DNA of 36,531 nucleotides from Deltaproteobacteria bacterium (GTDB lineage: Bacteria; Lernaellota; Lernaellaia; JACKCT01). The DNA lies in the NCBI GenBank assembly GCA_027493875.1, contig JAOSJX010000006.1, positions 109,248-145,778 on the forward strand, given 5' to 3'. Every line of letters starts with the position of its first letter. The first letter of the stretch is position 1. The notes beneath the pieces are model-generated. The model was given only the letters and a program-made list of their open reading frames with translations. It made no database searches and had not been told where the DNA came from. Both the position numbers and the translations under genes were made by a program. Of the stretch, positions 29,893 to 36,531 are shown one piece after another.

Positions 29893-30727
29893 CTCAGAGC
29901 GACATTCGTGAAAGCGTGTCCCGCGCCTACGCCGAGGCGCTGAAGAAATCGAAAACGGGCGGCGGCGGATGCTGCGGCCCGGCGGCCGGCGGATGCGGCA
30001 ATCCGGCACAAGTCGTTTCCGGCTCCGCGGGATACGGCGACGACCAGAAAACGGCGTTTTCCGACGCGGCGGCTTCGTCGTTCGGCTGCGGCAATCCGCT
30101 GGCGTTCGCGGGCGTGAAGCCCGGGCAAACGGTACTCGACCTCGGCTCCGGCGCGGGATTCGATTTGCTCATCGCCGCGGAAAAAAGTCGGCGCCGACGG
30201 CCGCGTGATCGGTGTGGACATGACGGACGACATGATCGCCGAGGGCCGCGCGAACGCGGAGAAAGCCGGCTTTTCCAATATCGACATCCGCAAGGGATTC
30301 ATCGAAGCGCTGCCGGTGGACGACGCGAGCGTGGACTGGGTGATCTCGAATTGCGTCATCAACCTTTCGCCGGACAAACCGAAAGTCTTTTTCGGAAGTC
30401 GCGCGTGTGTTGCGTCGCGGGGGACGGTTCAGCATTTCGGACATCGTCGTGTCCGATCTGCCGGAACGCATCCGGCAAAGCGCCGCCGCCTATGCGGCTT
30501 GCGTCGCCGGGGCGATTTCCGAGGACGACTACGTGGGCGGCTTGCGCGCCGCGGGTCTCGCCGACGCGCATGTGACGGAACGTTTGTTTTACGACGAGGT
30601 GCAAATCCGCGAAATGGTCGCGAGCGATTTGGAAAACTTCGGTATCGATCCCGCAACGTTTGACGCGGAGATTCGCGGCGCCGCGGGCAAGGTGGCGAGC
30701 GTCAAGTTCGAAGGGACGAAAGGCTGA
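29889..30727 (+). CDS. arsM: Arsenite S-adenosylmethionine methyltransferase; two frame breaks
   Basis: Methylates As(III) using SAM and thiols, giving methylated arsenicals. 278 residues after removing one extra A at 30181-30186 and one extra T at 30388-30392. The N-terminus has the Cys-rich [14 protein letters not shown] segment. SAM binding follows in [17 protein letters not shown] and [15 protein letters not shown]. The ArsM hallmark cysteines sit in [14 protein letters not shown] and in [15 protein letters not shown]. The C-terminal region [22 protein letters not shown] is usual for the family. Translation is coupled to arsR by a 4-nt overlap. Exact ligand roles of individual cysteines are by family analogy. 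Confidence 0.93.
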
Positions 30728-30733
30728 CGGGGC

Positions 30734-31420
30734 CTATTCGGTCCCGCGACGCACTTCGACGACCCGGCCGAGGATCTGCTTTTTTCCGGCCCGGACGGGC
30801 GGAAAGGCGCGGGCGTCGTTTGAGACGAAATATCCTCCCGCGAGCCGGCGGACGGCCACGAGGCCCGCGGCATCGGCGAGCACGAGGCCGCCGTCGAGCG
30901 CGCGGGGGTCGCGGGCCTCGAGATCGATGAGGCAGAGATCGCCGGGCTCAAGCTCGGGGCGCATCGACTCCTCGAGTTGGCGCGCGGCGACGAGGCGGGC
31001 GCCGGGCCGGGCCCGAGTAACGAGATAACCGGACGTCGTGTCCGGTCCCACAAGGACGACCCCCGCGGACGCGTCGCGCCATGCGGCGGGTTCGAGGACG
31101 GGAACGGTGACGAAATCCTCGCCGCCGAGGTCGCCGGCATCCGCCACATCGACGACGCGCACGGCTTCCGGCACGGGGCGGCGCTCCCCCGCATACTTGG
31201 GCGGCCACCCCTTCACGAGCCAATTCGGCGACACGCCGCACGCATCAACGATGCGCTCGATGATTTCGTACCCCGGCAGGTTTTTTCCCTGGAGATAGCC
31301 CATCATGGTGACGGAACTGACGCCGACGAGATCGGCGAGGCGCGAATAATGCCCTCCGCCGAATTCGGCGACGAGTTCTTTCAGGCGGTCAAGGAATTCC
31401 TTGTTTTTAGGCTTGGGCAA
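30734..31420 (-). CDS. Phage-CI-like repressor with S24/LexA-type C-terminal domain
   Basis: 228 residues. N-terminal HTH (about 1-70): SRLADLVGVSSVTMMGYLQGKNLPGYEIIERIVDACGVSPNWLVKG, as in phage CI repressors. The C-terminal S24 domain keeps the serine motif ESMRPELEPGDLCLID. At the position of the catalytic Lys (usually V-K-R-L) it reads AVRRLAGGYFVSND, so Lys appears replaced by Arg and autocleavage may be lost. The start is TTG at 31418-31420; no ATG is near. It faces a large palindrome 18 nt upstream, its likely operator. There is no phage gene nearby, so this is a stray or domesticated regulator. Frame intact. Confidence 0.82.
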   Translation of the reverse strand: MPKPKNKEFLDRLKELVAEFGGGHYSRLADLVGVSSVTMMGYLQGKNLPGYEIIERIVDACGVSPNWLVKGWPPKYAGERRPVPEAVRVVDVADAGDLGGEDFVTVPVLEPAAWRDASAGVVLVGPDTTSGYLVTRARPGARLVAARQLEESMRPELEPGDLCLIDLEARDPRALDGGLVLADAAGLVAVRRLAGGYFVSNDARAFPPVRAGKKQILGRVVEVRRGTE

Positions 31421-31438
31421 TGCGTTGCGCCGCCGGCT

Positions 31439-31482
31439 AAGATATTTCTAAGTTCTTATTGACATTCTGTTAGAAATATCTT
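31439..31482. promoter_or_regulatory. Long palindromic operator with embedded promoter
   Basis: AAGATATTTCTAA (31439-31451) and TTAGAAATATCTT (31470-31482) are exact 13-bp reverse complements separated by 18 nt. Within it lies TTGACA (31459-31464), followed 17 nt later by TATAGC (31482-31487), a plus-strand promoter candidate. The AT-rich palindrome stands out from its GC-rich surroundings and is the natural binding site for the adjacent repressor. Confidence 0.75.
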
Positions 31483-31702
31483 ATAGCTCCGTGAAGATTG
31501 CGTTGGCGGAGCATAGCAAACGCGTTGCGCTTCGGAAAGAACGCCGGCGCGAGGCCCGCTCCGGCGGCGCGGCAATGCGGAAGGAAGGCACGACCGGTCG
31601 GCCCAAGTTTTCTCGGGATGGTCACATTATTTTTCTGATCGCCCCCGCGCGCGTTTGAGGCCGTTATTTTTACGGTAGATGGGGGAACTTTTCTCCGTCG
31701 GC
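31483..31702. other. Gene-free stretch between the repressor operator and the HRDC-gene terminator
   Basis: A GTG-initiated frame at 31491-31658 (55 codons, basic) has no ribosome binding site and no family look. Nothing else is supported, although the plus-strand promoter in the palindrome points into it. Confidence 0.5.
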
Positions 31703-31726
31703 AAAAAAGAGTCCGGGGCCCCGGAC
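31703..31726 (-). terminator. Rho-independent terminator of the comM-HRDC transcript
   Basis: On the minus strand the perfect palindrome GTCCGGGGCCCCGGAC (31711-31726) is followed by TC and then six T (31708-31703). It lies 90 nt after the HRDC gene stop. Confidence 0.7.
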
Positions 31727-31815
31727 CACGCGGATAACGCCATCCATGGCATCGGACCGTTGGGGGTTCAACCGGCCCTGGGAATCCCTTCCCGAAAACA
31801 AAATCCCCGGTGACT

Positions 31816-32369
31816 TCAGGCTTCCGATCGTGCCGCCGGCGTCCCGGCGCCGGAAGCCGCTTTTCGCTGCCGGATGAAATTCACCAAATCCCCTCCGTAT
31901 TGGGCGCGGAGATTCGGCCGCAGATTTCGAATGGCGGAAAGCGCCTCGATGTTCGTCGGCATCGCGCGGGCCACGGCGGCCAGCTCGTTATTCCGGCAAA
32001 TCTGATAGACGGGGACCCCGCTTTTTCTGCGCGAGGTCGAAACGCCAACGCCTGAGCGCCTCGTATTCGGCGACCTGCCGATCGGACAAGCCCTCGCGCG
32101 GGTCCGGTTTGGCGTCTTTCGACGCAGGCGCGTTCCCCGGCGCCGATTTTCCGTTTTCCGGGCGCGCCGATTCTTTCCCGTCTCCGGCCGCCGGTTGGCG
32201 GCCCGTCTCAAGATATTTCACCAGGACCGCCATGTAGGGACGGCCGTCGAAGGTGAACGCCTGTTGATACACGGTCCGGACTTCCTTGTCCTCGAGAAAC
32301 CGGCGCATCTCGGCGTCGTCGAACCCCCTTATCCTCGGAAAACCTCAAATTGAACATTTTGACTTTCAT
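31816..32369 (-). CDS. HRDC-domain protein of the kind found with diversity-generating retroelements; two frame breaks
   Basis: 183 residues after removing one extra base at 32324-32328 (5 C) and one at 32022-32026 (5 T). N-terminal domain MKVKMFNLRFSE..GFDDAEMRRFLEDKEVRTVYQQAFTFDGRPYMAVLVKYL, a charged linker (about 60-90), then an HRDC domain, LRRWRFDLAQK..VPVYQICRNNELAAVARAMPTNIEAL, ending in a short basic tail. HRDC domains bind nucleic acid in RecQ and RNase D. Small proteins with this N-terminus plus HRDC are known as accessory proteins of diversity-generating retroelements. I see no reverse transcriptase or template repeat here, so it is an orphan. The ATG at 32367-32369 has GGGGA 6 nt upstream. 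It follows comM by 14 nt on the same strand. Confidence 0.68.
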
Positions 32370-32383
32370 CGTCATTCCCCTTT

Positions 32384-32872
32384 CTACGCGGCGATCGCGA
32401 GTAACGTGCGGTCGAGACCGCGGTACTGAACGGCCTCGGCGATGTGCGTTGCGCGGATGGCATCCGATCCGTCCAAGTCCGCGATGGTGCGCGCGACCTT
32501 CAGAATCCGGTCGTGGGCGCGCGCGGAAAGCCCAAGACGTTCCATGACCGATTCCATAATCCGATGGCCGTCCGCGTCGAGCGCGCAGTGATTTTTGATC
32601 ATGCGCGCCGGCATTTCGGCGTTGCACGAGGCGGCCGAATCGGTGAAGCGTTCCCCCTGCCGAAGCCGCGCGCGAACAACACGCTCACGGATCGCCTGCG
32701 AACTCTCGCCGCCGCCGCGCGCGGCGATTTCGCGATAGCGGACGGCCGGGACCTCCACGTGCAGATCGATGCGGTCCATCAGCGGCCCCGACACCCGGCC
32801 GAGATAGCGCGCGACCTGGTTGACGGAGCAGCGGCACTCGCTGCGGGCGTCGCCGAAATATCCGCAAGGGCA
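32384..32872 (-). pseudogene. comM: comM/yifB Mg-chelatase-like AAA ATPase, 3' fragment cut by the island
   Basis: About 162 C-terminal residues of the YifB/ComM family, a DNA-branch-migration helicase involved in natural transformation (full proteins are about 500 residues). The fragment starts at the conserved CPCGYFGDARSECRC zinc motif and continues with VARYLGRVSGPLMDRIDLHVEVPAV and the C-terminal Mg-chelatase domain to DRTLLAIAA. Upstream of the first Cys the same frame stays open into the AT-rich DNA (residues CCTCEGVG and beyond) but loses all ComM similarity; N-P before CPCG and the whole ATPase are missing. The break is not a one-base error but a junction. The remaining part cannot be functional unless the 5' half lies beyond the island. 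Confidence 0.85.
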
Positions 32873-33327
32873 TCCCACCCCTTCACAGGTACAGCAAATT
32901 ACAAACCAGAACCGCATGTGATAACGAGCACTTAGGCCGTCTTGATTGTGTCTGATGTGTTTTTCGTGGCGTTCACAAACGAGATGTGTGGCGGGCAATC
33001 CCGTGGTTCGGCTGATAGCAGTCCATGCAAAAAATAGGCAACACATGCCCACGATATGAGCAAGGGGCGTGCCGGAAACCGAATGCTTATTTTTCAACTA
33101 GTTATCTTAGGCAAGGCACTCAAAACCTTCCGGGATCCGGAATTCGATTCCGAAAATCGGAATCCCTGAGCTTTTTGGGGGAGGAAGTTACAATTTCACA
33201 AACAGTAAAATCACCGCCTTGTCCCCTCTCAATCCCGTTATAACCAGACAATTCAGCACAAATCCATTGACTGAAACATGCGCGCAGTGGTACTGAGAGG
33301 AAATCCCCTCATTCCTGGAGGTTTGAT
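32873..33327. other. Gene-free leader of the island
   Basis: No coding frame is convincing here. It holds a run of GATGTGT/TGTGT words at about 32950-33000 and a hairpin at 33146-33164. GGAGG (33317-33321) at its end serves the first cassette gene. It may contain the element end and the cassette promoter. Confidence 0.5.
33146..33164. repeat. Hairpin GATTCCGA-AAA-TCGGAATC upstream of the cassette
   Basis: Perfect 8-bp arms with a 3-nt loop, followed after 7 nt by five T. It could end incoming transcription on the plus strand or be a binding site. A related word, GGGATCCGGAATTC, lies just before it. Confidence 0.5.
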
Positions 33328-33545
33328 TTGTCCGTAGACGACCGATGGTTAAGTGTTGATGATCTAACAACTTATCTGGGCGTCAGCCGAGATACTGTCT
33401 ATGACTGGCTTTCCAAGAAAGGGTTGCCAGGACATAAAGTTGGCAGGCTCTGGAAATTCAAAAGGCTGAAATCGATACATGGGTCCGAGAGGGTAGTTCG
33501 CAACGGAGCGGCCAGGCTGAAAAAACGGGAGAGTATTCTGAATGA
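33328..33545 (+). CDS. Excisionase/MerR-type helix-turn-helix protein (first gene of the unknown cassette); one frame break
   Basis: 72 residues after adding one A to the run 33461-33464. Almost the whole protein is one HTH_17-type DNA-binding domain: WLSVDDLTTYLGVSRDTVYDWLSKKGLPGHKVGRLWKFKK, continuing AEIDTWVREGSS. Proteins of this look are small DNA binders often placed first in restriction or defence operons, probably as regulators. The start is TTG at 33328, strongly supported by GGAGG 6 nt upstream. The stop (33543-33545) overlaps the next start as ATGA, so the cassette is translationally coupled from its first gene. Confidence 0.8.
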
Positions 33546-34875
33546 GCGGCTACGGCGGTTTCATTTTTTCAATCATTGAAGGTGAAAGGGCATCCAGGCT
33601 CGAAGAAATTATCGAAGAATCTTTTTCCTTCACTGACACTGTAAGTAGCGTGGATTTGAAGCCGAAGACCCTGGAGATTTGTTTTATTTCTTTGGACGGC
33701 CAATCCTTCTCGTATGCTGCACTTGCTCGCCGAGGGCAAAAAGTGGCAACCCTCAAGTTCCGCTTGCGCTTCACCGACTTGGTTGATCTGGATCATCTGC
33801 CAATCTCAGACATTGAGGCCGATATAGGGCCTAGATTCAAATCGCATTTCGCAAGCGCATCTGGAGGGCTTGGCGGTCGTGTACCCCAGGGACTTGGAAT
33901 GCTCTTGTCGACTGCGTTAAACGACTTGCTCCGCATGCAGCCGCCGATTTGGTTCGTCTCGAGAAAAAAGCGATTAGAGGAAAGACGACCCTTTAGAACA
34001 AATTCGCCAGAGCGAATGGCAATGGAAAAAGGACGCTCTGGGATTGTCTCTGGCAATTTTCGGCACGGATCGGGCCGATGTTTTTCAAACATGGAGTTCC
34101 TCAGAGGAAGAATCGCCCGCACCCTTTTTAGCCGGATTGTCCAGCTTCACTCTTCTAGAAGACCCAATCATTTTTCACGACAGCCAGCGGTTTGGAGATT
34201 GGTCGCCTCTTAGAAAGCATGTTTTGGGTGCCGTCGAATTTTCCAAAGACAAGCAAAAGTTAACTGTGATGAACATCAATCGAACGCCAAGTGAAAAGGG
34301 CTTTCGGTGCCGATTTGCTTTACTATCATCATAAGTATAAATCCTTCGTACTCGTACAATATAAGAGGATGAAATCAGAAGGTGATCCACCAGCAGCAGT
34401 CTATCGACCTACCGATATGCAGTACAAAGAAGAATTGGAACGGATGAACGCCTTCAGGAGAATGCACCTGGATGGAGGCGCCACTGTTCCTGATGAATAT
34501 CGGCTGAACCCGGAAGCCTTCTACTTTAAACTGTGCCCATCGACAGTATTCAAGCCCTGGGAGGCCGGACTTTTAAAGGGGATATATTGGCCTCTGGATG
34601 GTTGGGAGGTTTTGGTCAATTCGCCGAGCATGAGGGGCAAACTGGGTGGAGTGAAAGTTACTTATTCGAATGTCGGACGCTACATTGGAAATGACCTGTT
34701 CGTAAAACTCGTACAGGATGGCTGGATAGGCTCGCGAGGCCAGGTCAGTCAAGCAATCGAGTTTGTTCAGAACGCGGTTCTAAGCGGTCGAAGTGTTACA
34801 GTGGCATTGTCCGATTCAGTGGAAAGAAGCAGAAACTTGGACTCCGCGCAAAACGACGAGGAATCCATCAATTGA
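33542..34875 (+). CDS. Unknown protein with Mrr-like nuclease signature (second gene of the cassette); three frame breaks
   Basis: 444 residues after adding one base near 33954 and one near 34003 and removing one T at 34302-34304. The N-terminal half (about 1-250) is not recognised; it includes EGERASRLEEIIEESFSF and a Gly-rich GGLGGRVPQGLG. At about residues 255-276, GFGADLLYYHHKYKSFVLVQYKRM has the D-x(n)-Q-x-K order of Mrr-type PD-(D/E)xK nucleases, with K at the catalytic place. A C-terminal segment with KPWEAGLLKGIYWPLDGWEVL follows. It is a candidate DNA-cleaving effector; this is inference from one motif. The ATG at 33542 overlaps the HTH gene, and the end overlaps the next gene as TTGA. 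Confidence 0.65.
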
Positions 34876-35591
34876 AAACCAAAAAGCCGCCAGACAAATA
34901 CGAGAACATTGTCGGCTGTGTTCTTGCCGCATTTGCGGAGCCAATGGTGTTTCAATTCAGTGACGATATGGATGACTGGTTGGGTGGAGAATACACACGA
35001 AGAAGTATGGAAAAAGCGGCCGCGTGGGCAAAGCAGAAAGAAAACGCACATGCTGAATTGATAGCGGCGGGAGCGCAGGCACTTCCAGCAGTCAGAAAAG
35101 GTCTGCGCCGCATCGGATGGTTGCGTGGTCGTGAAGTCCTGTTGGAATTTCTGAGGGAATATGGTGGTGAGGAAGCTGATCGAGAAGTTCTTCGTATTCT
35201 GTCGACTCGGCGGCGCGATCCTTTAGCGAAGGCTTCAAGGACGCTGTTGCACCAATGGGGAGAAGACATCAGTAAATTGTACCCCAAGCCACGGTCCACT
35301 CTCACCCCCACGGAATTGACATTTGAAAAGAAGCTTCACGAACTTGCGGAAATGTGCCGAGTCCCAACGAGTGTGCGAAAAATGATGGAACACCTCCGAC
35401 TGAGCAACCGCAGACATTTCAATAGGCACTATTTGGGAGAGTTGCTTTACCGCGAATTGATTGAATCTTGCGATTATAAGGGGCCAGTCCGAAACGGCTA
35501 TTGCTTAACTGAAAAAGGAATCGAGTGGCTGAACCTCCAGCCAATCACGGATTCTTGTGCTGATCATCCAGGGACTCAACAGGACGAATGA
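34872..35591 (+). CDS. Unknown protein with C-terminal winged-helix domain (third gene of the cassette)
   Basis: 239 residues, frame intact. The first two thirds are helical (for example LIAAGAQALPAVRKGLRRIGWLRGREVLLEFLREYGGEEADREVLRILST, which looks like short HEAT-like helix pairs). The last 90 residues read as a winged helix, MMEHLRLSNRRHFNRHYLGELLYRELIE and NGYCLTEKGIEWL, similar to the wHTH seen after AlbA/Fic-type domains, so DNA binding is likely. The start is TTG at 34872, sharing TTGA with the upstream stop. The stop shares ATGA with the next start. It probably acts in a complex with its neighbours. Confidence 0.65.
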   Translation: MKTKKPPDKYENIVGCVLAAFAEPMVFQFSDDMDDWLGGEYTRRSMEKAAAWAKQKENAHAELIAAGAQALPAVRKGLRRIGWLRGREVLLEFLREYGGEEADREVLRILSTRRRDPLAKASRTLLHQWGEDISKLYPKPRSTLTPTELTFEKKLHELAEMCRVPTSVRKMMEHLRLSNRRHFNRHYLGELLYRELIESCDYKGPVRNGYCLTEKGIEWLNLQPITDSCADHPGTQQDE

Positions 35592-36531
35592 TGGTTACAT
35601 CCTATTGGTTCACAGAAGAAGACAAGGATTTGATCGGTTCGCGTTCAACCTCGAGATCCGCTGGGTTTCCTTCCAATATGGTCTCAGCGCGGACGTGCCG
35701 TTGTTCCGAACCTGACGGAGCAGACTGTTGAAGCACGCGGTTTTCAACTTTTAGTCACTACCCTGAATTTGTGGCAGGATTTTCAGAGCCGAAATCCACA
35801 AGTTAAAATTCGGGTGGAAGAGTTCTTTCTTCTCGTCGAGCAAGCATTCGCATTCTCGGTGCAATCTCGGTCTGGAGAATGGCCGCTGCCGGGCCGCGAA
35901 CGAGTCGTGAAGTTCACTCCCGACCAGGCTCGCCTATGGTTAACAAGGGGCATTCTTGACAACCAACTTGGCAACGGTATCTGGGGGTTATATCGTGGCG
36001 CGGCTTTCCGTTCGAATATTCTGCACGATTCTTTGCGACGCCTTTCCGACTCTTTCTATCATCAGATGGGTGACAAGCTCGGCCTTGACGGGCGACAGCG
36101 AAAGAAACTCTTCAATCGTGTCCTCGCAGCAGTAACCGATCATCGTGAAGCAGGCGAGGAGTTTAATCTTCACGGCTCTCGGGGTTTACCAAATCAGCTG
36201 GATGAAATCCTGAAAAAGATGCCCCAGAAAGCTCTTTTTAAGAAGGCATCTCTTGCCATCTGAAAGTCTTGTGGAACGCGTTGCTCAACTTCTTTATGAG
36301 CACCGTAAAGCATTCTGGAACGATGGCTCTTTTCGGCGAATTTTCATTGAATTGTGCATCAAACAATTCCCTCAGGAAAAAGAAGTATTTGAACAGATTC
36401 TTCTGTGTGAAAATTTCATTGCGCCTGTTGAACGCGTATTCCGCTACCTCTTTCGTTTTGTCGGTCAGCCGATCTCGAAAGTGGTGAGTGAACTGGATAT
36501 TGATCTGAAGCTGTTTAAAGGCGCGTTCGAT
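35588..36531 (+). CDS. Large unknown protein, fourth gene of the cassette, runs off the window; two frame breaks
   Basis: At least 313 residues once one extra T near 35638 and one extra base near 36250 are removed; open at the window end. It begins YWFTEEDKDLIG, then RDPLGFLPIWSQRGRAVVPNLTEQT, a helical middle with FLLVEQAFAF and WPLPGRERVVKF, and continues past 36265 with ESLVERVAQLLYEHRKAFW and FRYLFRFVGQPISK. No catalytic motif or named family is recognised. The ATG at 35588 overlaps the preceding stop. I infer it belongs to the same functional unit because all four genes are linked by 4-nt overlaps. More cassette genes may follow. Confidence 0.6.

Larger units (their letters stand above)
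32873..36531. mobile_element. AT-rich genomic island inserted in comM (right part beyond window)
   Basis: From the comM junction onward GC falls sharply and codons become A/T-ending, unlike everything before it. The island carries a gene-free leader of about 455 bp and then a co-directional cassette of four genes. comM/yifB is a known entry point for Tn7-like/AbaR-type islands in other bacteria. No transposase or integrase is seen in this part. CCGCA occurs inside comM (32862-32866) and again at 32912-32916 directly before TGT (32917), a possible but unproven element end. Confidence 0.6.

Noticed and set aside
31491..31658. 55-codon GTG frame downstream of the palindromic promoter
   Set aside because: No ribosome binding site and no recognisable features; overlaps the promoter start region.
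31760..31790. tRNA-like T-loop word GGTTCAAC
   Set aside because: No matching T-stem, anticodon arm or acceptor stem around it.
32384..33097. Full open frame through the island junction as one real protein
   Set aside because: The part before the CPCGYFGD motif has no ComM similarity and a different base composition; it is a chance fusion.
31816..36531. A complete diversity-generating retroelement
   Set aside because: Only the HRDC accessory protein is present; no reverse transcriptase, template repeat or variable repeat was found.
33328..36531. Tn7-like transposition genes (TnsA/B/C, TniQ) in the visible part of the island
   Set aside because: None of the four products shows a DDE transposase, AAA ATPase or zinc-finger TniQ pattern; such genes could still lie beyond the window.

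Overview
The window looks like one contig from a GC-rich, Gram-negative, free-living bacterium of the broad deltaproteobacterial type. Secreted proteins carry long poly-aspartate linkers, either just after a lipobox (C-G-Dn) or at the C-terminus before a terminal G-C-G-C. In my experience this is typical of uncultured Deltaproteobacteria-like lineages such as Lernaellota; that placement is an inference. From about 32873 to the end the base composition is clearly more AT-rich and the codon use changes, marking an island.

Layout. 1-714 (-): start of a UvrD/PcrA helicase. 870-3423 (+): flagellar-type stator operon motA-motB1-motB2, where only the second MotB keeps the ion-carrying aspartate. 3436-11425 (-): exopolysaccharide operon, in order of transcription a Wza-like export lipoprotein, Wzc-like tyrosine autokinase, GT-C glycosyltransferase, PHP-type metallohydrolase and YbhN/LPG-synthase-like membrane protein. 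11537-13768 (+): metal-efflux operon with a CsoR/RcnR-type operator, DmeR-like repressor, His-rich CDF exporter and a P-loop protein. 13765-15160 (-): EamA transporter and a small lipoprotein. 15294-19167 (+): two large secreted proteins of unknown function, one Asp-rich at the N-terminus with a dockerin-like end, one Asp-rich at the C-terminus. 19304-21698 (-): fused membrane/spermidine-synthase-like protein. 21833-22886 (+): mtnA. 22932-28556 (both strands): GH43 glycosidase, membrane/beta-propeller protein, pectate-lyase-like lipoprotein and arylsulfotransferase-like lipoprotein, suggesting plant or algal polysaccharide processing at the cell surface. 28853-29407 (-): pyrophosphatase. 29493-30727 (+): arsR-arsM with a palindromic operator. 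30734-31482: S24-type phage-like repressor facing a large palindrome. 31703-32872 (-): terminator, HRDC-domain protein, and the 3' part of comM/yifB.

The comM reading frame loses homology at its conserved C-P-C-G-Y-F-G-D motif, where the AT-rich island begins. Inside the island four genes lie head to tail on the + strand, each overlapping the next by 4 nt: an excisionase-type HTH protein, a large protein with a Mrr-like D...QxK nuclease signature, a winged-helix protein, and a large unknown protein running off the window. This cassette is the best candidate here for an undescribed, probably defence-related, system.

Reading frames. About 33 single-base frame breaks are spread over 19 of the 32 genes, many of them in short homopolymers. 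For the complete genes, correcting by one base at each site gives an intact protein of normal family length. I treat them as consensus errors of a long-read assembly, not as pseudogenes, and give one span per gene.
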